Source: WLMZ01 sp037139095
GTDB lineage: Bacteria; Actinomycetota; Acidimicrobiia; Acidimicrobiales; Ilumatobacteraceae
Direction of reading: 5' to 3'
Assembly: GCA_037139095.1 (NCBI GenBank)
Contig: JBAXHD010000046.1
Coordinates: 1-19,493 of the forward strand
DNA: 19,493 bases
The translations under genes and the position numbers were made by a program. How positions within the stretch are numbered: position 1 is the stretch's first letter; each line of letters starts with the position of its first letter. Positions 12,983-19,493 of the stretch are shown here, one piece after another. Under the pieces are notes generated by a model. That model had not been told where the DNA came from. It saw nothing but the letters and a program-made list of their open reading frames with translations, and made no database searches.

Positions 12983-14937
12983 GCGACCTCCCTACAGCCA
13001 ACGACACACTCAGTCGACAACTTCGCCGCCTCGGAATCGACGGCGAGACTCCAAACGCCACCCAATGGGCTGCTCTCTTACAACGCGTCGCAGAGACATA
13101 CAACGAGCACAGCAGCGACCGAGAGCTGCTTGAGCGCTCACTCGAAATCTCATCGCGCGAGATGCGCGACCTCTTCGATGAACTGCAGCGCGTGTCCGAA
13201 GGTCAGCTTGCGTTCGAGCGAGACCGACTGCAGGCGGTGTTCGATGCTGTCGACACGGCGCTACTCGTTGTCGATCAGCACGGCATCGTGAACGCGGCGA
13301 ACCCTGAAGCTGCGCGACTGCTCGGCTCGCGAGCGCGCCTTGTCGGTTCTTCGCTTGCATCGCTGCTCAATATCGGAGCCACAGCCGATTCCGGGCGGTG
13401 CCTGCTCGACGAGAACGATGTCGCTGCAATCCTGCAGGCTCATCGGTGGCAGGCCGACGGCATCTACCTCAGACCCCACGGCCGCGCCCCGTTTCCAGGT
13501 GACTGCGCGATCGTGCCATTCGAAGGTGGCCCCACCGACGACAATGCCAAAGGCGCAGTGGTCGTCATCACCGACAACACTCATCGAGTTGCCGAACAGA
13601 CACGATGGGGATGGGAAGCCACCCACGATTCGCTCACCGGTCTCAGCAACAAGAGCGCCTTTATGGGCTTACTCCAGCATGCTCTCGACGTTGCCGATCA
13701 CAACGGACTGTGGCCGTCATTGCTGGTGGTCAACATCGACTGGTTCAAGTCGGTCAATGACCACCTCGGCACACGCACCGGTGATCGGCTGCTGGTAGAG
13801 ACCGCTCGGCGCATCGAACAAACGGTTCGTAAGGTCGATGCAATCGCTCGTCTCGACGGTGGCGAGTTCGCAGTTCTGTGTGAGGCCATGGAACGACCCG
13901 ACATCGCGGTACTTGAAGCAGCGCGTCTCATCGGGGCAATCGAGGCACCATTTCATTTCGATGGAGAGGTCGTACACGTCACGGCATCGGTTGGGATCGC
14001 GCTCGCCCATGAGGCATGCCGGTTCGCCGACAAATTGCTGCAGAACGCAGACCTCGCGGTGTTTCAAGCCAAGGCAAATGGCCGCAACCGTATGGAGACC
14101 TTCGACGACATGGTGCGTCCTGAGACGCGACGTCGCATCAACATGGAGCGGGCGTTACGCGAGGCGATCGACAACGATGGTCTGTCGGTCGTGTACCAGC
14201 CAATCTTCGACATCGAGTTCGATCGTGTCGTGGCTTTTGAGGCACTCGCTCGCTGGCACGATGCAGCCCTCGGCGCTGTTGCCCCCGACGAGTTCATTGC
14301 TCTTGCTGAGGACGCCGGATTGATCACTGCAATCGGAGACCGAGTACTCGAGATTGCGTGCCGCGATGCCTCGACATGGCTGGGTGCCGCTGGTCGACCG
14401 ATTGATCTGCACTTCAATGTGTCGAGCCGTCAGCTCAGCGCCTCGACGTTTGTGAACTTCCTCGGGCGCGTGCTCAAGCACCACCATCTTGCTCCCGAGA
14501 ACCTCACCCTCGAACTCACCGAGTCGATGTTTCTCGACAATCCCGAGCGCTCAGAAAATCGACTGAATGCGCTTCGTGACATTGGTATCCGCATCGCGAT
14601 CGACGACTTCGGAACGCTGTATTCATCCCTCGCTCAGCTGCATCGATTCCCCATCGATGTGGTGAAGCTCAATCGCCAGTTCGTGTCGAACCTTATCGAG
14701 ACACCACAGAACCGGCACACCTTGCAGGCCGTGGTCGAATTCGCTGCGGGCTTCGATTACACCGTCGTTGCCGAGGGCGTAGAGCACGCAACCGAACTCG
14801 AAGTTCTCCGCGAGCTCAAGTGCGATCGAGCGCAGGGCTACTTCCTTGGTATTCCGTTGCCACCCGCCGAAGCATTGTTGCTCGCTGCGGCCTCGACCAC
14901 GAGGGCCTTTGTCGACAGCGATCAGGGCGACCGCTAA
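12979..14937 (+). CDS. PAS-GGDEF-EAL protein: probable c-di-GMP phosphodiesterase with degenerate GGDEF
   Basis: The 652-residue cytoplasmic protein has a helical, probably coiled-coil N-terminus (about 35-90), a PAS domain (about 85-205), a GGDEF domain (about 215-378) and an EAL domain (about 390-640). In the GGDEF domain the first metal Asp is present (VNIDWFKSVND, D254) and the inhibitory RxxD site remains (R284-D287), but the signature reads DGGEF (293-297) instead of GGDEF, so cyclase activity is doubtful. The EAL domain keeps the catalytic set: E421 of EAL, N480, E512 and E515 in LELTES, D542-D543 in DDFGT, K563, E599 in AEGVEH, and Q619 in QGYFLG. It therefore probably hydrolyses c-di-GMP, perhaps with GTP bound at the GGDEF as an allosteric signal. 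The four-base overlap with the FIST gene suggests that FIST ligand binding is relayed to it. Confidence 0.9.
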   Translation: MSDLPTANDTLSRQLRRLGIDGETPNATQWAALLQRVAETYNEHSSDRELLERSLEISSREMRDLFDELQRVSEGQLAFERDRLQAVFDAVDTALLVVDQHGIVNAANPEAARLLGSRARLVGSSLASLLNIGATADSGRCLLDENDVAAILQAHRWQADGIYLRPHGRAPFPGDCAIVPFEGGPTDDNAKGAVVVITDNTHRVAEQTRWGWEATHDSLTGLSNKSAFMGLLQHALDVADHNGLWPSLLVVNIDWFKSVNDHLGTRTGDRLLVETARRIEQTVRKVDAIARLDGGEFAVLCEAMERPDIAVLEAARLIGAIEAPFHFDGEVVHVTASVGIALAHEACRFADKLLQNADLAVFQAKANGRNRMETFDDMVRPETRRRINMERALREAIDNDGLSVVYQPIFDIEFDRVVAFEALARWHDAALGAVAPDEFIALAEDAGLITAIGDRVLEIACRDASTWLGAAGRPIDLHFNVSSRQLSASTFVNFLGRVLKHHHLAPENLTLELTESMFLDNPERSENRLNALRDIGIRIAIDDFGTLYSSLAQLHRFPIDVVKLNRQFVSNLIETPQNRHTLQAVVEFAAGFDYTVVAEGVEHATELEVLRELKCDRAQGYFLGIPLPPAEALLLAAASTTRAFVDSDQGDR

Positions 14938-14959
14938 ACGCTCGCCGCAGTCGTACCGG

Positions 14960-15532
14960 TCAGGTTCCGAAACCGAAGCCGAGATCTTCGGCGGTAAGCA
15001 TCGGCACGTAGGCGATGCCTGCCTCGGCCGCCATCGCGGCACACGTGCCACCGCGATCGACGATGACCGTGATGAGAACCGGAATAGCGCCGAAGGCTTG
15101 CACCGCCTCGACCGCCTCCATCAACGAGGTACCGCGAGTAACGGTGTCTTCGGTAATGACCACTCGATCACCAGGGCTCAGCGCTCCGGCGATACGACCA
15201 GTAATGCCATGGTCCTTTGCTTCCTTGCGCACGCTGAAACTACGCAAGCTCAAGCCGCGGGTAGCGCCAACTGCAGCAATGCCGAACGCCACCGGATCGG
15301 CACCCATCGTGAGGCCACCGATCGCGTTGGCGTCGGGTGGAATGAAGCTGAGCGCAACATCTGCCACGAGCACAATGCCGTCGGGACGACACGCTGTCTG
15401 CTTGGTATCGAGGAACCACGAACTCTTCGCTCCCGACTTAAGCGTGAAGTCACCCCGCTTCACCGAGTAACGAATGACATGGTCGCGTAACGCTGCTCGA
15501 GCCGGATCGAGTGGTGGAAGTTCGTTGGTCAC
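14960..15532 (-). CDS. pyrE: Orotate phosphoribosyltransferase
   Basis: PyrE joins orotate to PRPP to form orotidine 5'-monophosphate in UMP synthesis. The 190-residue cytoplasmic product has the catalytic loop VRKEAKDHG (101-109), with the Lys-Lys-His set, and the PRPP-binding motif VVITEDTVTRGTS (124-136). The N-terminal KRGDFTLKSGAKSSWFLDTK (25-44) is the usual substrate-proximal segment. Length is slightly short compared with enteric PyrE (about 213) but normal for the shorter form. The start is GTG 15532, not an upstream ATG, because TACGGT lies exactly 6 bases before it. It follows tesB with a 47 bp gap that contains a 19-bp tandem repeat, and it converges on the GGDEF-EAL gene 22 bp away. 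No other pyr genes are in the window. Confidence 0.93.
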   Translation of the reverse strand: MTNELPPLDPARAALRDHVIRYSVKRGDFTLKSGAKSSWFLDTKQTACRPDGIVLVADVALSFIPPDANAIGGLTMGADPVAFGIAAVGATRGLSLRSFSVRKEAKDHGITGRIAGALSPGDRVVITEDTVTRGTSLMEAVEAVQAFGAIPVLITVIVDRGGTCAAMAAEAGIAYVPMLTAEDLGFGFGT

Positions 15533-15538
15533 GCCCCG

Positions 15539-15544
15539 ACCGTA
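15539..15544 (-). promoter_or_regulatory. Putative leaderless -10 box (TACGGT) for pyrE
   Basis: On the minus strand TACGGT is followed by 6 bases and then the GTG at 15532. It decides the pyrE start and implies that pyrE can be transcribed independently of tesB. Confidence 0.5.
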
Positions 15545-15561
15545 GTGTGTCGGCCCGCTAT

Positions 15562-15599
15562 TACTTCGAACGGTTGTCGCTACTTCGAACGGTTGTCGC
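15562..15599. repeat. Perfect 19-bp tandem duplication across the tesB stop
   Basis: TACTTCGAACGGTTGTCGC occurs twice back to back (15562-15580 and 15581-15599). Read on the minus strand, the right copy encodes the last residues of the thioesterase and the stop codon spans the junction. The left copy repeats that coding end in the gap before pyrE. Confidence 0.95.
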
Positions 15600-16398
15600 G
15601 CATCAACACTTCTTGAGCAATGGTCGCCACATGTGTGCCGTCGGCCGCGAATACGTGACCTATCGAGAGTCCCCTGCCGCCAACAAAGCTGTGGCAGGTG
15701 AAGTCGTGCAGGTGCCATTCATCGGCCTTCACCGGTCGGTGAAACCACATCGTGTGATCAAGGCTCGCCGAGAACTGAGCTCCCTGACGTTCTTCTTCGG
15801 GCTCAAGACCCATTGGGTGCGCCCGAACCACTGCATCGGTAGGCAGGTCATCAGACAAGTAGGCGAGGGTGCAGATGTGTAGTAGCGGGTCGTGACCCAA
15901 ACTGCCATTGGCCTTCAGCCACGCCGCCGACCGGCCAGCGCCGGTGCGACCATCGGCGGGCAGATACTTCGTGGGCACCCAGCAGCGATCGAAGACATCG
16001 GACCATGAGTCGTGCTTGAGTTCATCGGGCGACGGCAGGTTCAACGGCATTCCCACCGTTTCGATGTCTACCGATGGCTCGGCGCGTTGAAACGAGGCCT
16101 CAAGATTCAAGATGGCTCCCACGGCTTGGCGAGCGACTACTCGACGCGTGCAAAAGCTGCGTCCGTTGCGAATGCGATCGACCTCGTAGCGCACCGGTTC
16201 TGCATGGTCACCCCGCCGAATGAAATAGGCGCGCAGCGAATGTGGCACCAATTCGGGATCAACCGTGGCTGCGGCTGCCCGCAATGCCTGCGCAACAATC
16301 TGCCCGCCATACAGGCCACCCCATGGATATTGGGGGCCAATGCCTACAAATGTGTCGGCGCCATGGGGTGAGAGTTCGAAGAGTTCGTGGGCATCCAT
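15580..16398 (-). CDS. tesB: Acyl-CoA thioesterase II (TesB family)
   Basis: TesB-type enzymes hydrolyse acyl-CoA to free acid and CoA in the cytoplasm. The 272-residue product has the double hot-dog layout: WGGLYGGQIVAQALRAA (26-42) and HSLRAYFIRRGDHAEPVRYEV (53-73) in the first half, and LLHICTLAYLSDD (172-184), SLDHTMWFHRP (212-222) and GRGLSIGHVF (241-250) in the second. The catalytic triad of the family can be placed at D183, T216 and Q262 (AQEVLMR). The ATG at 16398 begins the family homology; the in-frame ATG at 16431 would add 11 residues. No ribosome binding site or clear -10 box decides this. The stop lies in a 19-bp tandem duplication. It is upstream of pyrE and divergent from the basic hypothetical gene. 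Confidence 0.92.
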   Translation of the reverse strand: MDAHELFELSPHGADTFVGIGPQYPWGGLYGGQIVAQALRAAAATVDPELVPHSLRAYFIRRGDHAEPVRYEVDRIRNGRSFCTRRVVARQAVGAILNLEASFQRAEPSVDIETVGMPLNLPSPDELKHDSWSDVFDRCWVPTKYLPADGRTGAGRSAAWLKANGSLGHDPLLHICTLAYLSDDLPTDAVVRAHPMGLEPEEERQGAQFSASLDHTMWFHRPVKADEWHLHDFTCHSFVGGRGLSIGHVFAADGTHVATIAQEVLMRDNRSK

Positions 16399-16439
16399 GA
16401 AGGCAATAACGGTACGAGACAAAGAACACAATCGTTCGC

Positions 16440-16469
16440 TTGGTCGGCATCGAATATCAGATCTATACT
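16440..16469 (+). promoter_or_regulatory. Putative promoter with leaderless -10 (TATACT) for the 16476 gene
   Basis: TATACT (16464-16469) lies exactly 6 bases before the ATG at 16476, and TTGGTC (16440-16445) is a plausible -35 with an 18-base spacer. This is the best consensus promoter among the protein genes of the window and suggests strong leaderless expression. Confidence 0.6.
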
Positions 16470-16475
16470 GTTCTC

Positions 16476-16892
16476 ATGGCAAAGCGTGGACCCAAAGGAC
16501 CAATGACCGACGAGCACAAAGCAGCATTGGCTGCCGGTCGCTTCGAAGGCCGAGCCGTGCGCGACTATCTCGATGTGCTGCGGAATTCAAAGCCAAAGCG
16601 CGGACGCAAGCGCACTGCTGAATCGATTGCCAAGCGTTTGGCCGCAATCGACGCCGAAATTCTCGACGCAGATCCGATCCGCGAACTGAAACTGGTGCAA
16701 GAGCGCCTCGATCTTCAGGCCGAACTCGCCGCTGGCGACGACACCGTAGACATCAGTGCGCTCGAGGCCGAGTTCGTCAAGGTGGCCAAGGCGTACAGCG
16801 CTCGCAACGGCATCAGCTACGCGGCTTGGCGGGCAATTGGCGTTGAGGCTTCGGTCCTCAAGGCTGCTCGCATCGCTCGCAGCGATTCGTAG
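16476..16892 (+). CDS. Conserved basic hypothetical protein, possible DNA-binding
   Basis: This 138-residue soluble protein starts with a lysine/arginine- and glycine-rich segment, AKRGPKGPMTDEHKAALAAG (2-21). A second basic patch follows, KPKRGRKRTAESIAKRL (39-55), reminiscent of an AT-hook-like element but without the RGRP core. The middle (57-107) is an acidic and basic heptad-like helix with Leu repeats (LKLVQERLDLQAEL, 71-84). The C-terminus, NGISYAAWRAIGVEASVLKA (111-130), looks like a short helix-turn-helix-like unit. I recall similar proteins annotated as hypothetical in actinobacteria. A nucleoid-associated or RNA-binding role is possible from composition only. The start is well supported by TATACT-N6-ATG. 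The gene converges on purB, with a 10-bp duplication over its stop codon. Confidence 0.8.
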   Translation: MAKRGPKGPMTDEHKAALAAGRFEGRAVRDYLDVLRNSKPKRGRKRTAESIAKRLAAIDAEILDADPIRELKLVQERLDLQAELAAGDDTVDISALEAEFVKVAKAYSARNGISYAAWRAIGVEASVLKAARIARSDS

Positions 16893-16909
16893 CGATTCGT
16901 AGCGAGCGA
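16873..16909. repeat. Inverted repeat and 10-bp tandem duplication at the 16476-gene/purB junction
   Basis: TCGCTCGC (16873-16880) and GCGAGCGA (16902-16909) are perfect reverse complements flanking two head-to-tail copies of AGCGATTCGT (16881-16890 and 16891-16900). The stop codon TAG of the upstream gene spans the copy junction. The stem could fold between the convergent genes. No T tract follows on either side, so intrinsic termination is not established. Confidence 0.7.
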
Positions 16910-16922
16910 CGGCGATGAGCCC

Positions 16923-18227
16923 TCAGCTCAGCCGATCGAGAGCCTCAAACACTCGATCTACGTGACGCAAACTGCGATGCACATCGAACGCTGCATCAAG
17001 CACTGCTGCATCGATTGCAACCCGACTATCGAGTTCGAGTAGTTCACGAAATGCAATTCCTTGGTCCCAAGCCCGCATCGCGTTGTCCTGCACAATTCGA
17101 TACGCATCGTCACGGCTGAGGCCCGATTGCACCAGAGCCAACAACACTGGCTGACTGAATACCAGCCCAAGACTGGCCTCGAGATTGGCCAACATTCGCT
17201 GCGGAAACACCTGCAATCCGAGCAACAATTTGCGCATTCGATTGAGCACATAATGTGCCAATAGGGCCGAATCGGGCAACACAATGCGCTCGACGGAGCT
17301 GTGCGAGATATCTCGCTCGTGCCACAGTGCCACGTCTTGCATACCGGCCTGCAAGTTGCCTCGCAGCACCCGCGAGAGGCCACTGACGGTCTCGGCTGAG
17401 ATCGGATTGCGCTTGTGCGGCATCGCTGACGAACCCTTTTGGCCGACCTTGAAGCCCTCTTGTACCTCGCGCACCTCGGTGCGCTGCAGGTGGCGCAGCT
17501 CAACCGCAATCATCTCCATCGTGGAGCCAACCGCTGCGCAGGCCCACAAGAACTCGGCATGGCGATCGCGTGCAATCACCTGAGTGGCCGGCACGGGCGT
17601 GAGACCAAGCTTCTCGCCAACGAACGCTTCGACCGACGGATCGACATTGCTATAGGTGCCAACCGCGCCACTGAGCTTGCACACCGCCACAGCGCTGCGG
17701 GCGGCACGAAGGCGCTCGCGGTCGCGGTCGATCTGTAGGGCCCAGAGCGCCACCTTCATGCCAAACGTTGTGGGCTCGGCGTGCACACCATGGGTGCGAC
17801 CGATCATCACCGTGTCGCGATGCGTGATAGCGAGTTGCTTCACCACGTCAAGCAAGGCCGAAGCGGAATCAATCAACAGATCGCAGGCGTCGCGCAGCAT
17901 GGCGCACCAGGCAGTGTCGACAACATCGCTACTGGTGAGGCCGTAATGAATCCATGAACCAGCAGGCGAACCAATCGCCGCTTGCACGACATCGACGAAT
18001 GCGGCGACATCGTGATCGGTGACAGCTTCGCGATCGAGCACCGCTTGCACGAATGCGTCGTCGATGACCGGCGCACGATTGCGACACTGCGCAGCATCGG
18101 CGGCAGGCACGAGGCCTAGCGCCACGTGCGCATCGGTGGCCAGCAACTCGATGTCGAGCCAGCGCCCGAAGCGAGCGGTGTCGCTAAACACAGCTGACAT
18201 TTCGGGGAGGGCGTACCGGGGGATCAT
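16923..18227 (-). CDS. purB: Adenylosuccinate lyase
   Basis: PurB catalyses two steps of purine synthesis: cleavage of SAICAR to AICAR, and of adenylosuccinate to AMP, each releasing fumarate. The 434-residue cytoplasmic protein has YGLTSSDVVDT (95-105), IGRTHGVHAEPTTFG (142-156) with the general-acid type histidine, and the signature loop GQKGSSAMPHKRNP (262-275) with the catalytic serine pair. ALWHERDISHSSVER follows. Length is normal for the short bacterial form. The ATG at 18227 begins 4 bp after the purA stop, and the N-terminus IPRYALPEMSAVFSD is typical of the family. It is the downstream gene of a purA-purB operon, so the two steps from IMP to AMP are encoded together. It converges on the 16476 gene with a 30 bp gap. 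Confidence 0.96.
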   Translation of the reverse strand: MIPRYALPEMSAVFSDTARFGRWLDIELLATDAHVALGLVPAADAAQCRNRAPVIDDAFVQAVLDREAVTDHDVAAFVDVVQAAIGSPAGSWIHYGLTSSDVVDTAWCAMLRDACDLLIDSASALLDVVKQLAITHRDTVMIGRTHGVHAEPTTFGMKVALWALQIDRDRERLRAARSAVAVCKLSGAVGTYSNVDPSVEAFVGEKLGLTPVPATQVIARDRHAEFLWACAAVGSTMEMIAVELRHLQRTEVREVQEGFKVGQKGSSAMPHKRNPISAETVSGLSRVLRGNLQAGMQDVALWHERDISHSSVERIVLPDSALLAHYVLNRMRKLLLGLQVFPQRMLANLEASLGLVFSQPVLLALVQSGLSRDDAYRIVQDNAMRAWDQGIAFRELLELDSRVAIDAAVLDAAFDVHRSLRHVDRVFEALDRLS

Positions 18228-18231
18228 TGGC

Positions 18232-19493
18232 TCACGACCACAGCAGGTAGTCGTCGCGCTCGGCGCCAACACCGACAATGCGAATGGGAACTCCGACTTC
18301 GCTCTCGACAAGGCGCAAGAAGTCTTGAGCCTGGGAAGGCAGCTGCCCAGGCTCGCGAACCGCTGCGAGCGACTGGTTCCAGCCCGGCATGTCGACAAAC
18401 ACCGGCTCGACATCGGCGAGAAGCTGCATGCGGTCGGGGTAGTTGCGCAGTGTGGTATCGCCCACCCGATAACCAACACACACTCGAACCTGCTCGAACG
18501 TGTCGAACACATCGAGCTTGGTGAGGGCCAGCTCGGTGAGCGAGTTCAGCCGCACCGCTTGACGAAGCATGACGCAGTCGATCCAGCCCGGCCGACGACG
18601 ACGACCCGTTACCGTGCCGAATTCGCGGCCGATATCGACCAACTTGTCACCGAGTTCGTCGGTGAGTTCGGTGGGAAACGGACCCGCGCCCACGCGAGTT
18701 GTGTAGGCCTTAGTGATGCCCACGATGCGGTCGATGTCGCGAGGGCCGAGGCCGGTGCCTACGCACGCCCCACCCGAGGTGGGGTTCGACGAAGTGACGT
18801 ATGGATACGTGCCGTGGTCGAGATCGAGGAACGTGGCTTGGGCCCCTTCGAGCAGCAATTGGTGGCCGGCCGCCAAGGCATCGTGCAGTTCGCTGACGGT
18901 GTCGCCCACGTATGGTGCGAGCCGAGCGGCCAACGTAGAGAACTGCTCGACGATGGCATCGACATCGAGCACTGCCGCCCCAGCCGCAGCGAGCGCGACA
19001 TTCTCTGCAGTGGCACGTTCTTTGAGAGCGATCGCAAACCCACTTGCATCGAGAACATCGCCCGCCCTGATGCCAACTCGGCGGGCCTTGTCGGCGTAGG
19101 CGGGCCCAATGCCCTTGAGCGTGGTTCCGATCTTGTCGTCGCCGCGGCCCGCTTCGGCGTGAGCGTCCCACGCTTGATGCCACGGGAAGATGAGATGGGC
19201 ATGGCTACTCACGATGAGTCGGGCGCATGAGATGCCGCGACGCTCGAGCGTGTCGATCTCGTTGAACAAGGTGATCATGTCGACAACAACGCCGTTGCCG
19301 ATGACCGGCACAACGTGGTCGTACAAAATACCGCTGGGGATGAGTTGCAGCGCATAGCGCTCGTCACCGACAACCACCGTGTGGCCGGCATTGTGACCGC
19401 CCTGATACCGAACGACGTATCCGTGCTCTTTCGAGAGGAGGTCGATGACCTTGGCCTTGCCTTCATCGCCCCACTGGGCTCCAACTACAACGG
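18232..19493 (-). CDS. purA: Adenylosuccinate synthetase (5' end beyond window)
   Basis: PurA makes adenylosuccinate from IMP and aspartate using GTP. The coding region runs off the right edge, so only the first few residues are missing; about 419 residues are visible, and the full protein is near the usual 430. The visible N-terminus reads VVVGAQWGDEGKAKVIDLL, then GGHNAGHT, so the catalytic Asp and His of the family are present. Also seen are GNGVVVD, TTLKGIGPAYADKARR, the EGAQATFLDLDHGTYPYVTS segment, NPTSGG and YTTRVGAGPFPTE. The GTP/IMP loop reads GDEGKAK rather than the more common GDEGKGK, a Gly-to-Ala change. It is followed 4 bp later by purB. Its promoter and start lie outside the window. 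Confidence 0.96.
   Translation of the reverse strand, partial: VVVGAQWGDEGKAKVIDLLSKEHGYVVRYQGGHNAGHTVVVGDERYALQLIPSGILYDHVVPVIGNGVVVDMITLFNEIDTLERRGISCARLIVSSHAHLIFPWHQAWDAHAEAGRGDDKIGTTLKGIGPAYADKARRVGIRAGDVLDASGFAIALKERATAENVALAAAGAAVLDVDAIVEQFSTLAARLAPYVGDTVSELHDALAAGHQLLLEGAQATFLDLDHGTYPYVTSSNPTSGGACVGTGLGPRDIDRIVGITKAYTTRVGAGPFPTELTDELGDKLVDIGREFGTVTGRRRRPGWIDCVMLRQAVRLNSLTELALTKLDVFDTFEQVRVCVGYRVGDTTLRNYPDRMQLLADVEPVFVDMPGWNQSLAAVREPGQLPSQAQDFLRLVESEVGVPIRIVGVGAERDDYLLWS

Noticed and set aside
15533..15718. Upstream extension of pyrE to an ATG at 15718
   Set aside because: It overlaps the end of tesB and has no PyrE character; GTG 15532 with TACGGT 6 bases upstream fits better.
1..19493. 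CRISPR array, insertion sequence or prophage
   Set aside because: I saw no regularly spaced repeats, transposase, integrase or phage structural motifs on either strand.

Overview
The window reads as chromosomal DNA of a high-GC (roughly 60%) free-living actinobacterium. I favour an Acidimicrobiia-like lineage, as an inference. The supports are the clpS–DUF2017 pair, an F420-type luciferase-like oxidoreductase, a tRNA-Glu/Asp/Phe cluster, and repeated leaderless promoters of the form TANNNT-N6/7-(A/G)TG. The genome is very compact: convergent genes end 3 to 30 bp apart and no gap exceeds 300 bp. I see no insertion sequence, integrase, phage gene or CRISPR array.

Layout. (1) 9-3348, minus strand: ctaB (heme O synthase), then a cytochrome oxidase subunit I-like protein, then a subunit III-like protein whose start overlaps the stop of the previous gene. 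The subunit I-like protein keeps the fold signatures of the family but has none of the six histidines that bind heme a, heme a3 and CuB, and it also lacks the cross-linked tyrosine. This is the most unusual item here. (2) 3444-5101, plus strand: clpS, a DUF2017 gene and a crotonase-family gene. (3) 5105-5713, minus strand: plsY. (4) 5782-6220: a tRNA-Glu, tRNA-Asp, tRNA-Phe operon with a visible promoter, internal hairpins and a strong intrinsic terminator. (5) 6298-7187: a small DUF3562-like protein (plus) and trmB (minus). (6) 7238-11017, plus strand: an F420-type oxidoreductase, then a LarA-like nickel-pincer isomerase translationally coupled (TGATG) to a GlcD/D2HGDH-type FAD dehydrogenase. 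(7) 11032-11733, minus strand: a hemolysin III/PAQR membrane protein. (8) 11861-14937, plus strand: a FIST sensor protein overlapping by 4 bp a PAS-GGDEF-EAL protein; the GGDEF site is degenerate and the EAL site looks intact. (9) 14960-16398, minus strand: pyrE and an acyl-CoA thioesterase II. (10) 16476-16892, plus strand: a basic conserved hypothetical protein. (11) 16923-19493, minus strand: purA (cut by the window edge) followed by purB.

How they fit together. Most genes are housekeeping: purine and pyrimidine synthesis, phospholipid synthesis, tRNA and tRNA modification, and adaptor-mediated proteolysis. The accessory interest lies in three units: the ligand-less oxidase-like pair, the isomerase plus FAD dehydrogenase unit (plausibly a racemise-then-oxidise route for a 2-hydroxyacid), and the FIST plus c-di-GMP phosphodiesterase unit. 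All functional statements rest on motif reading without database searches.
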